The translations under genes and the position numbers were made by a program. Below, one piece after another: positions 12,256 to 22,081 of a DNA stretch of 64,000 nucleotides (position 1 is the stretch's first letter; each line of letters begins with the position of its first letter). The notes under the pieces are model-generated. The model worked only from the letters and a program-made list of their open reading frames with translations, was not told where the DNA came from and did no database searches. This stretch comes from Sipunculus nudus (lineage: Eukaryota; Annelida; Sipuncula; Golfingiida; Sipunculidae). Location: contig CM049321.1 in assembly GCA_026874595.1 (NCBI GenBank), positions 12,005,479 to 12,069,478 on the forward strand, given 5' to 3'.

Positions 12256-13514
12256 GTTTTCTCCAAGGCTTTTAAAAGATGGGAGTATTCCCGGATAGCC
12301 TATATAGTACATGCTTGCCAAAGCCTTAAGGGGACGGGGCTACTTAAGTTACTGGGACTCTGCAGGTGGCAGGTTCGGTGAATAGCATGATAGGCCTCTC
12401 CTGGAAGAACCGGTTGCATACCAATTTCTAAACCAGTAATGGTGGACTTAATATAAACATGGGATACTTTTCAATCCTGATAATAAAGTCCTAGACTAAC
12501 ACATTCTGTAAAATTGGTGACATGTAGCTAAGAAACAATGAGCTTCATTACAAAATGAAGGCAGATAAGTTAGATACATATATGAAAAAAAAATCCTAAA
12601 TGGTCTAGAGGGTATAGGATTTATTTTATTAATTCAATGAAACCCAGATGATCATTCCATGATCTGTCTAGACATTAGATTCTAACCCCAAAATTTATAT
12701 TTTATGCCTCGGCTACTAATACAGGGCTTGGTTACCCGGCAGCATTATGACTAATTGCTACAGCTCAGTAAGATTGAAAGTCAACTGAGCTAAACATACT
12801 TATATGAATATCGCTGCTGAGAAATTAATTAAGCACTACAAATACAACTAATTATAAAAAAATGATTGGTGATCAAACTTTGATGTCACAAGTTCTTAAC
12901 AGTGCCCAGCTAAGGCAAATGTTCATGTTTACATAGGGATAATTCATGCAGGGGTCGTAATACTACCTTTCCGCATTTTTCAGACAGGCAAACACGTGCA
13001 TGGGAAGGCCTTTTTCATGTTGTACCTATCCGTTGGAAGGTGAAAACCTAGATGTTTCCCACATCAGTAACAGATAAGTAGCAACAAATATGACACAAAA
13101 AAGAAATATTTTAGAGGTGGTGTTCCACCGACTCCCTATATTTCCAATAGTTTCTTATAAAAATGGTCTAAAATGACTAATACTTTCCGGGCATTTAGGC
13201 CTTCATCTCCTATATTTCCCTGCATGTTTTTTATTACTGTACAATCGTGTTTCTGATAAAACAGTGTTACTTTTGTAAACGCTCAGTCCTTTTTGCAGGT
13301 ATGATGGCATGTAGGATGTCAGAATCAAGATTACACTGAGCAAAGTGTGACTGAAAGTATGATATGATCGTAGGCCTATATAGGGTGCATCTTTAACGGA
13401 AAGGCAAATTTTTCTGAGAAAGGCAAATCCATATTTATGCCTTTTCCCGTTGGAAAGATGAAAAGTTCAAATTATTACCATTCCTGACATGCATGGACGA
13501 TTATAACTGTAAAG
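12256..13514. other. Intergenic, no gene recognised
   Basis: AT-rich DNA between LINE copy 2 and the TRIM stop codon. A short diverged duplication is visible: TTTTTCATGTTG..CCGTTGGAAGGTGAAAA near 13010-13050 resembles ATGCCTTTTCCCGTTGGAAAGATGAAAA near 13435-13465. The part next to 13514 should contain the TRIM 3' UTR. Confidence 0.4.
13230..13235 (-). terminator. Candidate poly(A) signal for the TRIM gene
   Basis: TTTATT on the + strand reads AATAAA on the - strand, about 280 bases downstream of the TRIM stop codon. It is the first canonical hexamer I noticed in that direction. Placement is plausible but unverified. Confidence 0.35.
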
Positions 13515-14621
13515 TCACCATTGGCCTTTCATTGCTTTCTTGGAGGCTTCGTTAAAATAACTTAACATTCCAGCCAGACAAAAGAGGAATGCTAGTCCTA
13601 AAATTTGTATCCACCATCTCTGCTCCTCTACCTTCTTCTTTAGGTCTTCCACAGATCTTGTGTGGACACAAGACATACACTTAACATGATCCAGCAAAGT
13701 TACAACATCACGCACACTCTTGATCATTTCCCTAAACGTTCCTGTAGTGTTTTCGATCCGCTTTTTCATTTCGGCAATGTCATTGCCGAGGCCCAGGTTT
13801 TTCCTTTGTATTTCAAAAATTATTTCCAACTTATTACGCTCGATTGAGGAATTTAATTGCTTAAATGTGGAATCGATTAGCTCTGGTATCTCATCGTTTA
13901 CGGAATCCACATGTTCAGTTATTTCATCTTTTCCCTCTTCAAACATATCTTTAATTGCTGCAATTTTGGTAGCTAATTCCAGGGAAAACTGCTCCATGTT
14001 GCTTTTATATTGTTGTATATTTTCTTTCATCTCTTCTATGTTGCGACGCATATTATAGAACTCTATTCTAAAAGAATCAAATTCTTTTGATAGTGGCGAC
14101 ACCTGGTGGCGCTGGTGTTCAGATGATGGATCAAATGCACACAGTGGGCAGAGGAATTTGGAACAAGTACGACAGAAGTACCTGACCACTTGCCCATGTT
14201 GTGTACAATTAACCCCTTTAGCGATTATAGGAATACTTGTGTGCGAGGCGTATCTGTCAATATGGAGTAACAAACAGTCTTCACAAAACTGCTGATTACA
14301 ATCCAAACAGCGATAAGAAGCATCTACTGTAACATCTCTACACATGCACACATCACAGCGACTCCGGCTTTTCTGTAGCTCTTCTTTCACGCCTTGTACT
14401 GTAAAATTCAAAGGTAGCTTGGCCACGCCGCCTTTATGAATTGGAGTTTTATACCTACATGTTGGACAGATGATGTCACCCTTACCGTTATTTTTCGCTA
14501 TACCCAGAAGGCACGCTTCACAGAAGGAAGGGTGACAACGGAGGAATCGTGGCTGTCTGGAAATCATGTTCTCAAAGCAGATAGGACACTCCAGTGAACT
14601 CGGTTTCCTGCATTCCGCCAT
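13515..14621 (-). CDS. TRIM-type RING/B-box protein with C-terminal membrane segment (probable E3 ubiquitin ligase)
   Basis: Predicted 368-residue tripartite-motif protein. A RING spans about residues 12-55 (C12, C15, C29, H30, C34, C37, C52, C55). B-box 1 runs from C89 to about 130 and B-box 2 about 137-176 (CTQHG..C-x2-C..C-x2-C..H). A predicted coiled coil covers about 180-300. A hydrophobic stretch, about 338-356 (IQILGLAFLFCLAGMLSYF), is followed by a short basic tail. Such proteins transfer ubiquitin with an E2; the tail suggests anchoring in an internal membrane, as in TRIM13/TRIM59, but orthology is not shown. The RING has C29-H30 adjacent (RCHPSFC), unlike the usual C-x-H spacing. 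I chose ATG 14619-14621 over the one 10 codons upstream because a good acceptor (TTTATTTTAG, AG at 14630-14631) lies 8 bases before it. A 5' UTR exon must therefore lie upstream. The coding part is one exon. Confidence 0.85.
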   Translation of the reverse strand: MAECRKPSSLECPICFENMISRQPRFLRCHPSFCEACLLGIAKNNGKGDIICPTCRYKTPIHKGGVAKLPLNFTVQGVKEELQKSRSRCDVCMCRDVTVDASYRCLDCNQQFCEDCLLLHIDRYASHTSIPIIAKGVNCTQHGQVVRYFCRTCSKFLCPLCAFDPSSEHQRHQVSPLSKEFDSFRIEFYNMRRNIEEMKENIQQYKSNMEQFSLELATKIAAIKDMFEEGKDEITEHVDSVNDEIPELIDSTFKQLNSSIERNKLEIIFEIQRKNLGLGNDIAEMKKRIENTTGTFREMIKSVRDVVTLLDHVKCMSCVHTRSVEDLKKKVEEQRWWIQILGLAFLFCLAGMLSYFNEASKKAMKGQW

Positions 14622-14694
14622 TTTGAAGTCTAAAATAAATTGGAATGCCAATTTAAATTATATTTAAAGAAATAAATATTAGGTAAAATTATTA

Positions 14695-15307
14695 TAGCCC
14701 GTTCCTGTACCCCTGTCCACCTGATTTTTCGCGTTTATCTCTACATAAGAAAAACTTGCAAATCAAAATTTGCACCAATTGCATAAAAAGGCACAAGCGT
14801 AATTTTTTGTACCTTACCTACTCAAAATATAAATATTATTCACTTTACGGCCTGGTTGACATATCTCATATATATCCGTGGTTCATGGCGTCCCTAATAA
14901 GTGGTCAATGTTTATCCTCCTTGTATAATGTAATGTTACGTAACAGTGAAGCGCGTGCACGTGGAGAATACAAGTCTCGCTGTAAACAGGGGTCGGCAGC
15001 TCTTGATTATTGGTCCAATGAATAAGGGCGCCTCTTTAGTACGTCACGTCTATTATGACGTCATCACTAATCCCTGATATGCCCATTTCACAGATGAGTG
15101 GCACGATGTCGGTATAGAATAGACTTGTTACTCATAAATAGGTTTTAAATTGTTTACAGGAAAATGTCATAAGGTACGCTTTTATTTCCATAATAGTTAA
15201 TTACGCTTTTTCCTCTTTCTGCCCTAAGATTAAAAAGTTTGGACTTTCTTTGATTATCAAAAAAATAATCACGAAAAAAAGGTGGACAGGGGTGCTGGAA
15301 CGGACTC
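14695..15307. mobile_element. Inverted-repeat (MITE-like) element upstream of TRIM, with CRE and CCAAT motifs
   Basis: The left end GCCCGTTCCTGTACCCCTG.. and the reverse complement of the right end (GTCCGTTCCAGCACCCCTG..) match over about 35-40 bases, both continuing TCCACCT..TTTTTCG. TA dinucleotides flank both ends (14693-14694, 15308-15309), consistent with a TA target duplication. Inside are a palindromic CCAAT region (ATTGGTCCAAT, 15009-15019) and a consensus CRE (TGACGTCA, 15056-15063). It begins about 65 bases beyond the TRIM exon acceptor. It could supply promoter elements for TRIM; that is inference. Confidence 0.55.
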
Positions 15308-15344
15308 TAGTCCCCCGCCGTTAGGAGGAAAGAATCCTAAAAAA

Positions 15345-16321
15345 GTCTGTCCGTCCGTCCGTAAGTCCCGCCCCGTCACTGATGCCAAACTTCCCTAATT
15401 AAACATATGGCGGGGACTGTTTGTGCCTCAACGCCCTTGTTATACAATTACATCGGGATCACCTCACATCTGTGCCATCACATACTTGACACAAAAGGTA
15501 GTTCAAAAGAGAGTAATTTTAACGACCAAATGAAAACATACCAAACAGTCACCCTTGGTAAAATCAGGATTATATAAAAGGTTAATAATCTAGGGATCGT
15601 TACTGTGAACGTGTTGTTCGATAGCACCACCACTCTTATTGGACTGAATAAAAAACAGATCATGCCACACTTAGTTCTATGAAAAATGAGGTTCTATCGT
15701 TTGGTTTCTCATCTGACATCATCTAATATTTAAATTACGCCAATAACTATACCGTGAATACTCCGGTAAGTGTATCCTTCTGTTAAATGTAGCAACAGCA
15801 GCGGTATGGGGTGATACAATGACGTTCAAAGATGACCTTCTTGAACTGAAATTCCCTTTGTCTTTGTGATGATTCTGCAAATAAAATGGATACGAGACCT
15901 AATTATATGATATCCTACTGCAAGGGAACAGATAATTGGGTGGAATATAACATGGAGTCTGTTATGTGATTGGACCCAAGCCCTAGTCTTTGAATCAACA
16001 TTTCATGTGTCCTTTAAGGTAAACAATATTGATCTGCTTAATATTATCACATGAATGTGCTACAATCAGGATAATTCAAGCAGTGAATAACTACTATTTA
16101 GATGCTTATTTTGGACTGATAGGGTCATGATGTCAGTCATGCGGAAACCTGAACTGGACTGGCAATCCATTCTTTTCCATCGCAGTTCATAGCCGGTAAT
16201 GTTTACATTGCACTGCTAATAAGGTAACACACAAGTGAATGAACAAACCACACTTTACATCTCATCACTCTTATAAACGTCTTCATTTCCTGTTCCTTGC
16301 ACGACTGGACTGCCAATAAAC
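15345..16321. repeat. Dispersed repeat, copy 2 (partner at 5552-6332)
   Basis: Same-orientation relative of 5552-6332, starting in a GTCCGTCCGTCCG run and ending CGACTGGACTGCCAATAAA. It is about 200 bases longer than copy 1, the extra part lying near 16010-16195. The pair brackets both LINE relics and the TRIM gene. The open frame at 16354-16632, just outside it, has no recognisable domain. Confidence 0.6.
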
Positions 16322-16659
16322 CATTTGGGAGGCATTAAGGAAAATAAATTGATATGCGGACTTATACCGGAATTTTTTCGCGCATGGTCGGTGCTGTTAG
16401 GAAGTACACAAATATATTCAACGCTTCTTTTCGTTTAAAATATTTTGACAATTTTGAGCTTTTTCGTCATCGCGATTTTCAGTGCCGTTTCTACATTTTC
16501 ACCTACATAGGCACCCCAGCAGACACAGACGGGAAAACTCCAGCCAGGAACAAAAACTATAGCGGTATTGACTATTTATTGCAATGTCTCACTTTCTTAT
16601 CAACTCCTTCTACTGTTCATCCCGCTGATTAATTAATCATTTTTTATAGGACTATATTT

Positions 16660-18398
16660 TGTTACGGAACCTAATATCAACAGATCACGTAGTCGTGACG
16701 ATGATACATTCTGTTATGGAGATATATAAATAAGATTCTGCAACACGAGGCAGCGTGAGATGTCTAGGGGAATAAATAAAGAAGTCAGTGGCTTTTTGTT
16801 AACAAATAATTATATTTTATTCTAAAAACAACCCTAACATTACAATACTCTAAATCAATACAACTACACAATAAAACAACAGTATAACAGTAAATCAATA
16901 CAATCGCACAGTATTAAAAAGAAAGTGTACAGTACCTGGATACCACCACTGTGCCAGCGACAAAAAGTCCTTTAAACATACAATCCAGATAAAACAGTTC
17001 ACATAAAAACTTCTCAGAGAATAACAGTCCAGTTCAACCACAATATCAATATGTTGTAATCCAAAAGTGAAGTTCGGGTAGTAATCCCAAAGGCAAATTG
17101 AAGACTATATAAAATCCTTCACAAATTTCGAAGAAGATCTATAACTGCCACAATTACCGGAAAAGGTCCACAAACTGACACACACTCTTCTGTGTCCGCT
17201 GGAATATTTCTCTCTCCCCCTCCCGGCTCTAAAACACAGCCCCTATTTATAACTTCTCATCCGAAATTGTAGACACTTTTTTTTCACGAATAAACTAAAG
17301 AACAATACATGTGCACTTGAACATTCCAGACTAGCACGACAGTTATTGCTGTGTTTACACTCGCGAGAGTTCACGTCATGTATCACATGATTGGTTAAAC
17401 ATGACATGTTGCTAGAAACGACAGCAAGGCGCTATTAGCATTTATGTGTATAAATTCTTTAGTTAAATATGTGATACATGACACTGTGTATTTACTGTGT
17501 ATTTACTCAGCTTCTTATATTTTCCAGTGTTTTTAGAAAAGACAGTAATACATCATCAGGTTCTATATGTTTCAATCCTGTGTTCATAAGAGATAAGCAG
17601 CAGTCTATAGTATAATCCCTGTTAATGTAAGTAGTTTAACAAGTACTGTGGGGCCTAAGATTGTATTATGAGTGGTTGTATATGCGCCCAGAGTTCAGGC
17701 ATGGCGTGCAGTTATGTTTTATTTACAAGGTGCGTTTAAGCTAGATATAGGGCATAATAATATAGTGTCGGAGGTCACAACTGTGAACCCGCCAGCTGCC
17801 ATCTTGCCAAGTTGTTAGACGGACGGGCATTTGACTTGTCTATATTCGATCGCTGTAAGACAATCGTTGGTATAATTGACATTATAAAGACATTATTATT
17901 GACTCGGTAGTCGGAGGAATGGCCCCTGCATTCTATAGCCTAGCATTTTTTATACTCTCTCCTAAAAAAATAAAATCTTGGAAAACATGCCGACATGGAT
18001 TCTGGTAGTTTTAACAGGCTACACGTGTTTTGTTTGACAGAGCTCTGTCAAATTATGCAAAATTTTATTTGTGTCAGATGATTGATACTTTACAATGTTT
18101 GAGGCCACCTGATTGGTTGCTCATTAGTCCAATGCTTATGATTATTCATTGAATGAATATGCGATTAAGGTCACATAGAGTTCATGGATAGGTCAATTGC
18201 AGATGGTGACGAGGTGCTTGCCGACGGTGGGCTGCCGTATTCTCATGTGATCCCGATGATGATAATTAAGAGCAACAGTACAGATTCCGGGCTGATTATT
18301 GTGAACATTTTTGTGACGTATTTGTAGAATGAACCCTAGAGACGAGAAAACACACCCCCGGCCGTGGTCTTACCCCCTTTGAAGGCCCGGCCGTGACA
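16660..18398 (-). mobile_element. Candidate LTR (solo, or 3' LTR of the neighbouring Ty3-type element)
   Basis: Read on the - strand, the interval starts TGTCACGG (18398-18391) and ends CCGTAACA (16667-16660), giving TG..CA termini with an 8-base imperfect inverted repeat, as LTRs have. A TATA box (TATAAATAGGGG, near 17244-17255) is followed by a GA-rich leader. AATAAA-like signals lie further down that strand (TTTATT near 16818). At 1.74 kb it would be a long LTR, and I see no matching target duplication. The Ty3-type pol relic begins 417 bases upstream, so it could be that element's 3' LTR, but no similar copy is visible on the other side (21300-22200). Confidence 0.35.
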
Positions 18399-18817
18399 TG
18401 TATATCATATAATACATGATTTTTTATTAATTTTGCCACACCTCTTGAGTTATAACTTTCACTTTTAATAAATAATTAAGGCCCCCTTTCAGCTTGTTTT
18501 TCTTTTGAACCAATGTAACAATTCCCGCTTCTATAAAATCCATGAGAACACCTTAAGTTCAACGAAAGTATATTTGCTTTTGCATATTATGCTTATCAAC
18601 AAATCACAAAAGAAATGCGTTTTGGAAAAAATCGTGCTGCATATATAGATTGTGCGAATTCTGAGAGAGAATTTTTCCCCGATAAACAACATGGATAGTA
18701 TTGGATACATTATCATTATTGCTTGACTGACAACAGTTAAATAGAAATAATTATTGTACAAAGAAGCCATATACTGTGAAAATAATTTTAAGAAATTATA
18801 TGACTATATGGCTGTCA
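18399..18817. other. Spacer between candidate LTR and integrase relic
   Basis: AT-rich sequence without recognised pol domains. If the element were complete, reverse transcriptase and RNase H would be expected about here on the - strand; neither is seen. Confidence 0.4.
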
Positions 18818-19260
18818 CGAGAACATTATCCGGTAAGAAACTGCACAAAACGGAAGATACCTGTCCCAATCTCTGGGTTGCTCTGCACAGAGCCGTTTAA
18901 GCATAGTTTTAAGCGTACCATCGACCATGCCGTTGCAGATTGGATGGTAAGGACTTGTCGTCAAGGATTTGATTGATAGTAGCCTGCATACTTCCTGCAT
19001 AATGCTGGAGGTGAACTGACTACCCAAATCAGTTAAAATTTCCCTGGGGACCCCTACACTGGAATACACTTCCACCAAAGCTTCAGTGATTTCTTCAGTC
19101 GTTATACCCTTCAGCGGGACTGCTTCGGGGTACCGCGAGGAAAGTCAACGATGGTCAGTATATACCTGTAACCACGTTCGGATACAGGTTTTATAGGACC
19201 AACTAAATCCAATGAAATACTTTGGAATGGAACTTATATGACTGGTAGTTTACCCAGGGG
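18815..19260 (-). pseudogene. Ty3-type integrase core, truncated
   Basis: The catalytic core of a retroelement integrase, which joins element DNA to the host chromosome. On the - strand one reads LDLVGPIKP and RYILTIVDF (about 19215-19160), then a frameshift. The cleaner frame at 19078-18815 has VGVPREILTDLGSQFTS (second catalytic Asp), SPYHPICNGMVDGTLK and DWDRYLPF. The usual third acidic residue (the E of an NGxVE motif) is Asp here (NGMVDG). The frame ends right after the 34-bp repeat, with no chromodomain, RT or RNase H. It continues the 19267-20043 frame after indels and is inactive. Confidence 0.75.
18818..18851 (-). repeat. 34-bp direct repeat, left copy
   Basis: CGAGAACATTATCCGGTAAG and the following 14 bases recur at 22048-22081 with one mismatch, in the same orientation. 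It covers the point where the integrase frame breaks off. Confidence 0.75.
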
Positions 19261-19266
19261 CGCTTT

Positions 19267-20043
19267 TCATACTTTACCTTTAGCGATCGTACGCTGGCAT
19301 ATGTCACAAGACCTGCAGAAATTTGCAACATCCTCAATAATCCCTGGCCAGTAAAACTGAGTAGTGATCCTCTCTTTAGTCTTAGTAATACCCTGATGCC
19401 CTGCTAGGAGAGACTCGTGTGCTAACCGCATAACGTGCCCTCGGTACTTCTTGGGTACTACTAACAGTCTAGGCCCTATCAATGTGTCAGGATTTTCAGG
19501 ATCCCAACGTTGGCGACATAACCAGCCTTGATGGATAAGCCACTTGTATTTTGTGCGCTTGTCATCATCGGGGCGTTTAGCCCTTTCCCACAAATGAGCT
19601 AGACAAGGATCTTGTTTCTGAGCGAGAGCAAAATCTACAAGTTCAACTTGTGATAAAGACTTGATGGTTTTCAGGGGCTTTCCGGATTGCCGGGCTTTTT
19701 CTGACTGTGCCCTAGTGATGACTGCCTGAACCTGCGGTTCGGAAAGCTTATCAGGTGTCCACAATTTGTCTGGATCATTTGGGCCTCTAGCACCAGGGAC
19801 ATTACCAATAATAAGGTCATATATTGGGTCAGGAACACACAGTGCTTCTACAAGTCCGACCAGGAAAGGAGTATCTACCTCTATCCCAGCAATTGGGAAC
19901 TTCCTAACTGTTCCATCGATAAGGACTACCGTTTGCTGTATCCCCGCCATCTGATCTGAATAGACCAAGTCTGCTTTGACCATTACAGAACTACAGCCTG
20001 TGTCTCTCAGGACGGAGACATCACATCTGCGTTTATTTACCAC
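19267..20043 (-). pseudogene. Ty3-type retropepsin fused directly to integrase zinc-binding domain (Gmr1-like order)
   Basis: A 258-codon open frame. Residues 8-19 hold the aspartic protease box (VSVLRDTGCSSV, with D14-T15-G16), followed by a retropepsin-like body (IDGTVRKFPI, LIIGNVPG). After a TRAQ-containing linker comes an integrase H2C2 zinc finger: H209, H216, C246, C249. No reverse transcriptase lies between protease and integrase. Ty3 elements normally run PR-RT-RH-IN; the PR-IN-RT order is known from Gmr1-like Ty3 elements described in fish and other deuterostomes. The uninterrupted frame favours that order over a chance deletion of RT. The upstream gag frame overlaps by 11 bases in another phase, and the downstream integrase core is shifted, so the polyprotein is broken. 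Confidence 0.75.
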
Positions 20044-20563
20044 GGGTAACAGGCATCTGCAGATCTACTTTACGGCCCTGATTTAAGGCCATATTTAAGA
20101 ACTTCAACTCGTGGCCACACTTTAAAGTTAAGTGACCAGTATGATCTACACAACACTTTTGCAGACCCACAGTAACACATGCTGCCCAAGATCCCGGTTT
20201 TGGGACTGACTCATTCGAGGTTTCCTGACTGGACCCTATCTCACTATGACTGGGTTGTATCAAAGTCTGTACATCTTGACCCTTTGTAACTAAAGCCTGA
20301 CCAGAATGCATACGACGGCTAGGCTTCGATTTACAGTCTCTTGCCATATGTTTGGGGGATCCACAGACGAAACATGTCCTTTGTGGATTCTGCCCCTTCC
20401 CTTCGGTTCCCTTAATCTGAGGCACTATGTTACGTGAAAGGTCTTTTCGCTGATCAACCGGACCAAACTTAGTGGCGTTACGGTTAACTGAGCCTCCTCT
20501 AAGCTGCCCTATGAAGCTACTGATACCGTGAACTTCCGTGTATTTTTCTGCCCAAGAGGCCAT
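20033..20563 (-). pseudogene. Ty3-type Gag C-terminal part with CCHC zinc knuckle
   Basis: A 176-codon frame containing CFVCGSPKHMARDC (C-x2-C-x4-H-x4-C), the nucleic-acid-binding knuckle of retroelement Gag. It lies between the Gag core relic (20573-20983) and the protease frame. The following region (CVTVGLQKCCVDHTGHLTLKCGHEL) is a second cysteine-rich patch. It is separated from the Gag core by an in-frame stop and joined to the protease only after a frame change, so it is not an intact polyprotein. Confidence 0.7.
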
Positions 20564-20572
20564 ATCATCAAT

Positions 20573-21258
20573 TTACCGACATTGTCGCTCCCTCAGAAAA
20601 CAGTTGAGTTCTTTACTACAACATGATAAGAACTGTTCCCTTAGGATGATATCTACAAGTCTTTCATAGTCATCACAAACCTCTGCCAGATATAACCATT
20701 TACGTAGGTATCCACCTGTTCTAGCAATAAACTGCATAGGGGCTTCTACCCGTTCTGGCCTTGACGATCTAAATTTCAGCCTGAACCCCTCTTCTGTAAA
20801 ATGGAACTGTCGCATTAAAGCGGCTTTTACTTTATCGTACATCAGTGCATCGGATGTGTCCATCCTAGTATACACGTCCAAGGCCTTACCTTTTAATAAT
20901 GCACTTAACTGCAAGGCCAAGCCGTCCTTTGGCCAATTCTGCCCTTGTGCTAATCTCTCAAACCTTTCTAAATATGCGTCCATACTATCCTTACTTTCAT
21001 TTTGAGCGCTGGGGCCACTAAACCGGATACTTTTCTATTTGAGCCCTCCAATGAGTGTCTACCCTTTTGTTTTTCTATCTCTCTTTCTTTTTCCATCCTC
21101 AATTTCTCTATCTCAGTTCTACATGTTTCCTGATCTTGTTCTCTCTGCCTTGCCCTTTCGTCTCTTTCTCTGTCTTGCTGTTCTTTAATAAAAGCCCTTA
21201 GCTCCTGGCCCTCATAGCTTAGCTCCCTTCCTGCTGCTGCAATTCGTTCTAATTCCAT
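20573..21258 (-). pseudogene. Ty3-type Gag N-terminal and core region, frameshifted
   Basis: Two - strand frames overlap. The first, 21258-20968, encodes a highly charged helix rich in R, E and Q, a likely coiled coil. The second, 20983-20573, encodes the capsid-like core: MDAYLERFERLAQGQNWPK, LSALLKGKALDVY, RQFHFTEEGFR. That pattern is typical of Ty3-type and SCAN-related Gag proteins, which form the particle around element RNA. A frameshift near 20970-21000 separates them. The frame ends at a stop just before the zinc-knuckle frame. The ATG at 21258 is a plausible Gag start. Confidence 0.7.
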
Positions 21259-22047
21259 CTCTATAAATAAGTTTGGGGCAAACTAATATATTCTCTGTAT
21301 GCCTTATTTGCATTCAAGGAACCAAAAGTATTATGTATAACCGCTCACGGTTCTCCTAACAAATGCTGAACAGGACAAGAAAACGACGTCTCAAACTAAC
21401 TTACCTATATGCATATATATTCAGCACTCCAGGTCACCCTAAGATAACCTATGTACATTCCCATACTAACGTATGTTCAGGACTTGTATGTCCAACAAAC
21501 ACTATCGTGTTCCAACCACTAGCGTGATATCAACACTATCGTGTCCCTTGCTCATGTAGTATTTTATACCTTCTGATGCTAACACATCAATACTAGCTAA
21601 CGCATATCTGGTACTATCGTACCCCTACATGTAGCAAGATAAATATCGACCCATAACAAGCAATCCGTCGCTAGATAAGAGAAGTATTGTTAGGGACTAT
21701 TTTCCCCTCCAACCATTCCACCATCAAACTGATGCTTTGACCTAACTCAAGCGGGCCCACTATACTTACCGAAGTTTAGGTATATCAATTATCTGAATTT
21801 TCCAGGCCAAAACATAAACATAAACTCAACTACAATACATTTAAAAATCAAACATCTTAATTATTCAGGCCAAAATATAACCTAATTGATTTAATTAGGT
21901 CCAAGTCTGCGGCCTAGTGTGAGCACAGTTCAATTTACGATGGTCCAAATTTTTCAACACCAAAATTTCACCGCGGAAATACTATTTAATGCAATTCTGG
22001 CAGTTTCAGTAGAAATAACCGGATCTCGGTAGGACCTCCAGTTTTCC
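21259..22047 (-). other. Leader or 5' flank of the Ty3-type relic
   Basis: No coding sequence. At 21490-21640 short words related to CACTATCGTG recur (AACACTATCGTGT, CTAGCGTGATATCAACACTATCGTGT, GTACTATCGTA). No primer-binding site or LTR terminus could be fixed by eye. The right edge coincides with the second 34-bp repeat. Confidence 0.35.
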
Positions 22048-22081
22048 CGAGAACATTATCCGATAAGAAACTGCACAAAAC
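22048..22081 (-). repeat. 34-bp direct repeat, right copy
   Basis: Matches 18818-18851 at 33 of 34 positions in direct orientation (GATAAG here for GGTAAG there). Neither flank is alike beyond the repeat. Confidence 0.75.
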
